A stretch of DNA of 26,413 bases. Source: JAYEJW01 sp034716535 (lineage in GTDB: Bacteria; Pseudomonadota; Gammaproteobacteria; Chromatiales; Chromatiaceae). This document shows, one piece after another, positions 24,469 through 26,413 of the stretch; position 1 is the stretch's first letter, and every line of letters starts with the position of its first letter. A model generated the notes under the pieces. The model did not search any database. It saw nothing but the letters and a program-made list of their open reading frames with translations, and was not told where the DNA came from. Made by a program: the position numbers and the translations under genes. The DNA is taken from NCBI GenBank assembly GCA_034716535.1, contig JAYEJW010000540.1:1-26413 (forward strand). The letters are read 5' to 3'.

Positions 24469-26157
24469 CTAGTTCTCGATGACGTAGATCTCCACCCGTC
24501 GGTTCTGACGGCGGCCGATGGAGCTCTTGTTATCGGCGATGGGGCGCGCCTCGCCGATGCCTTCGGAGACCACGCGCTCCACCGCCACTCCGCGATCGAC
24601 CAGCGCCTGCTTCACCGCATCGGCCCGTTTCTGGGAAAGCTCGAGATTGGTCTCATCTCTGCCAGAGCTGTCGGTGTGGCCTTCGATCCGGGTGGTCAGA
24701 TTCGGGTGTTCGACCAGCAGGGCTGCGATCCGGTCCAGACTCGGGAGCTCCCCGTCGGGCAGGTCCGCCTTGCTGGTGCGAAAGCGCAGGTCCGCGTCGG
24801 CCAGGCTCAGCAACATGCCCTGATCCGTGGCTCGTCCACCCAGCTCGGAGAACTTGGTGTAGAGACCACGAACGTGGGTCAGGGCCGCGGCGCTCTCGCG
24901 CTGACTGGTCAGTCGGTCCTTCTCGGCCTGTTGGCGTTCGCTCTCAAGGGTCTCTTGAAGGCCGGCGACTTGCGCCTGCGCCTCTTCAATCTGCTTCGCA
25001 TGAGCCTCCTGCGCCTTTGCTGCCGCTTGCGTGGCTGCGCTCAGCTCGGCCTCTACGCCGGACAGGGTTTGCTGGGTTGCGTCGATCGTGCCGCGCAGCT
25101 CGCTGACCATGGAATCGTGCTTCTGTTGCAGGGCCGAGAGGGTTGCCTGCTCGCTCTTCAGGTTCTGGGTGAGCGCGGAGATTCTACCCTCCGCCTCTGC
25201 CATCTGGCTTGCATGCGCGTCCTTGGCCTCCTTCATCGCTACGGTTGCCTCGGCCTTCGTCCTTGTGTGATCCGCCTCGGCGCCTTGGAGTTGCTGCTGG
25301 ATCGCGGCAAGCTGCTCCTCGAAGTCAGCAAGGGCCGCATCATATTTCGATTGAAGCGCTGCCAGTGCGGACTCATTCCGGGTCAGCTCGGACTGAAGCC
25401 CCTCCAGCTTGCGCCCGGCGTCCGCCAAGGCCTGGTTCTTCTCCTCCACGGCCCGCGTGGCGTTCCCCAGGCGCTGCTCAAGATCGGCCCCGGTCGCCGC
25501 CATCGCCTGCAGGGCCTGGTGCGCGGTGTCGAGGGCCTGCCGGTCAGCCTGTGCCTGCTGCTCTAAGCCGGCCAATTGTGCGGCGCGATCCGGCTCGCTG
25601 CCCTCGAGGGCGGTGCGGTAGAAGGTGATTCGCTCGTTGAGCTGCTGCTCAAGCTGTTGTTCCTGAGTCCGGTGCGCCGCCGCGGCGTCCGACATCTGCT
25701 GTTTGAGCTGATCGATGTCCGTGCCCAGGGCTGCGATCTGCTGGTTGGCGGCTTCATGCCGCCCTTCCAGCTCGGCGTACGTCTGCCTCGCCTTCTGTTG
25801 CTCGGCCGCGAGGACCTCTGCGTGCTGGCTCCGGAGCCCCTCCATGTCTCTTAGAAGATCCTGGTGGGTCTGGTCGGCCGCGTCGAGTTTGCCCATCAGG
25901 CCCTGCTTTTCCGCCTGATGTTGCTTGTGCAGGGCATCGACCTCGGCACGCAAGTCCTTTTCTGTTGCCAGGGACAGGCCGAGTTTTTCGTCTGTATCCT
26001 TCAGCCGTTGCGCCGCTTGGGCGATTTCTGCGTCCTTGTCCGTCAGGCCCTGTTCAAGCGTGCCCTGGTACCAGGTGTACAGAGAGACCACCCCAATCAG
26101 GATGATGAGTAGGAGCCAGCTCAGGGTCTTGGATACCGACGGGGTCGCTTCGGACAT
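24469..26157 (-). CDS. Membrane-anchored coiled-coil protein with OmpA-like C terminus
   Basis: A 562-residue envelope protein. AAGGAGGTG five bases before the ATG at 26157 is a near-ideal ribosome binding site and fixes the start. One membrane helix (about 13-31, LSWLLLIILIGVVSLYTWY) leaves a short cytosolic tail. Residues about 38-430 are an almost unbroken Gln/Ala/Glu-rich coiled coil. The last ~115 residues are an OmpA-C domain with LRFRTSKADLPD, IEGHTDSSGRDETNLELSQK, RADAVKQAL and GRRQNRRVEIYV. This domain binds diaminopimelate in peptidoglycan. The layout (inner-membrane anchor, long rod, wall-binding tip) could tether the inner membrane to the wall. No motor-protein partner gene is visible. 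Confidence 0.92.
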   Translation of the reverse strand: MSEATPSVSKTLSWLLLIILIGVVSLYTWYQGTLEQGLTDKDAEIAQAAQRLKDTDEKLGLSLATEKDLRAEVDALHKQHQAEKQGLMGKLDAADQTHQDLLRDMEGLRSQHAEVLAAEQQKARQTYAELEGRHEAANQQIAALGTDIDQLKQQMSDAAAAHRTQEQQLEQQLNERITFYRTALEGSEPDRAAQLAGLEQQAQADRQALDTAHQALQAMAATGADLEQRLGNATRAVEEKNQALADAGRKLEGLQSELTRNESALAALQSKYDAALADFEEQLAAIQQQLQGAEADHTRTKAEATVAMKEAKDAHASQMAEAEGRISALTQNLKSEQATLSALQQKHDSMVSELRGTIDATQQTLSGVEAELSAATQAAAKAQEAHAKQIEEAQAQVAGLQETLESERQQAEKDRLTSQRESAAALTHVRGLYTKFSELGGRATDQGMLLSLADADLRFRTSKADLPDGELPSLDRIAALLVEHPNLTTRIEGHTDSSGRDETNLELSQKRADAVKQALVDRGVAVERVVSEGIGEARPIADNKSSIGRRQNRRVEIYVIEN

Positions 26158-26413
26158 GTTCACCTCCTTCGAGTGCTGAAAGTACACCTTACTCTTGAGA
26201 TCACAGCACGCTTTGCTCAGAAAGCCAAGGCGAAAAACCGGGCAAGCGCGTGGTCGCCATCTTGCCGTTCGCGAGGTCGTTCGTCTTGAGCGGCGCGCGC
26301 ACGGAGGTTGAATTCATAAAGTGCATTTAACCTGAAGTTCTTATTTGAGAAAGCTAATATTATCTTATCTATCAGCTAGATAGCGAAAAATCGGTGTATC
26401 CGCTCTGCCTACA
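26158..26413. other. Upstream region of the OmpA-like gene
   Basis: Holds the ribosome binding site of the leftward gene and presumably its promoter. From about 26310 to 26400 the sequence is markedly A/T-rich, unlike the rest of the window. It includes a short inverted repeat CTATC/GATAG near 26370-26385 that could be an operator. No gene is seen, and the right edge is cut. Confidence 0.4.

Overview
The window is GC-rich, densely coded bacterial DNA, most likely from a gammaproteobacterium. The guess rests on glgB-glgA gene style, a YgbA-family protein, MacA/MacB-like export genes and several secreted c-type cytochromes; a sulfur-oxidising or purple-sulfur relative (Chromatiales-like) would fit. 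No rRNA, tRNA, CRISPR array, integrase or transposase gene was seen. All function calls come from motifs read in the sequence; no database search was possible.

Layout. Positions 378-2705 (+) hold three tandem paralogues of a secreted domain with six conserved cysteines that I cannot assign to a family. The first copy is fused to a one-haem CxxCH module and an EF-hand-like loop, and a strong terminator follows the third. Positions 3082-6402 (+) encode a MacA/MacB-like tripartite exporter without an outer-membrane partner. Positions 6678-9121 (-) hold a small secreted protein, a DUF971-MoaD-like fusion protein and a TauD/TfdA-family dioxygenase. Positions 9436-13978 (+) hold glgB and glgA, the latter with a roughly 250-residue low-complexity N-terminal extension. 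Positions 14137-16288 (-) hold a two-CxxCH secreted protein and a class V aminotransferase.

Positions 16289-16823 are a non-coding, partly AT-rich stretch with DnaA-box-like sites. Positions 16824-18777 (+) encode a MauG/cytochrome c peroxidase-like protein and a rhomboid protease. Positions 18914-21529 (-) hold a small ABM-like protein and an ABC-2 exporter pair. The two exporter genes are separated by a 266-bp nested inverted-repeat element that buries the permease ribosome binding site. Positions 21719-22135 (-) hold a YgbA-family protein. A stretch with a possible gene remnant follows, then a 599-residue exported protein of unknown function (22655-24454, +), and finally a membrane-anchored coiled-coil protein with an OmpA-like peptidoglycan-binding end (24469-26157, -).

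Most interesting points: (1) the three-gene six-cysteine family with its haem-fused member, the best candidate here for an undescribed system; (2) the cloverleaf-like element between the ABC genes; (3) the DUF971-MoaD-like fusion lacking a GlyGly end, next to a stand-alone dioxygenase of the kind DUF971 is normally fused to.
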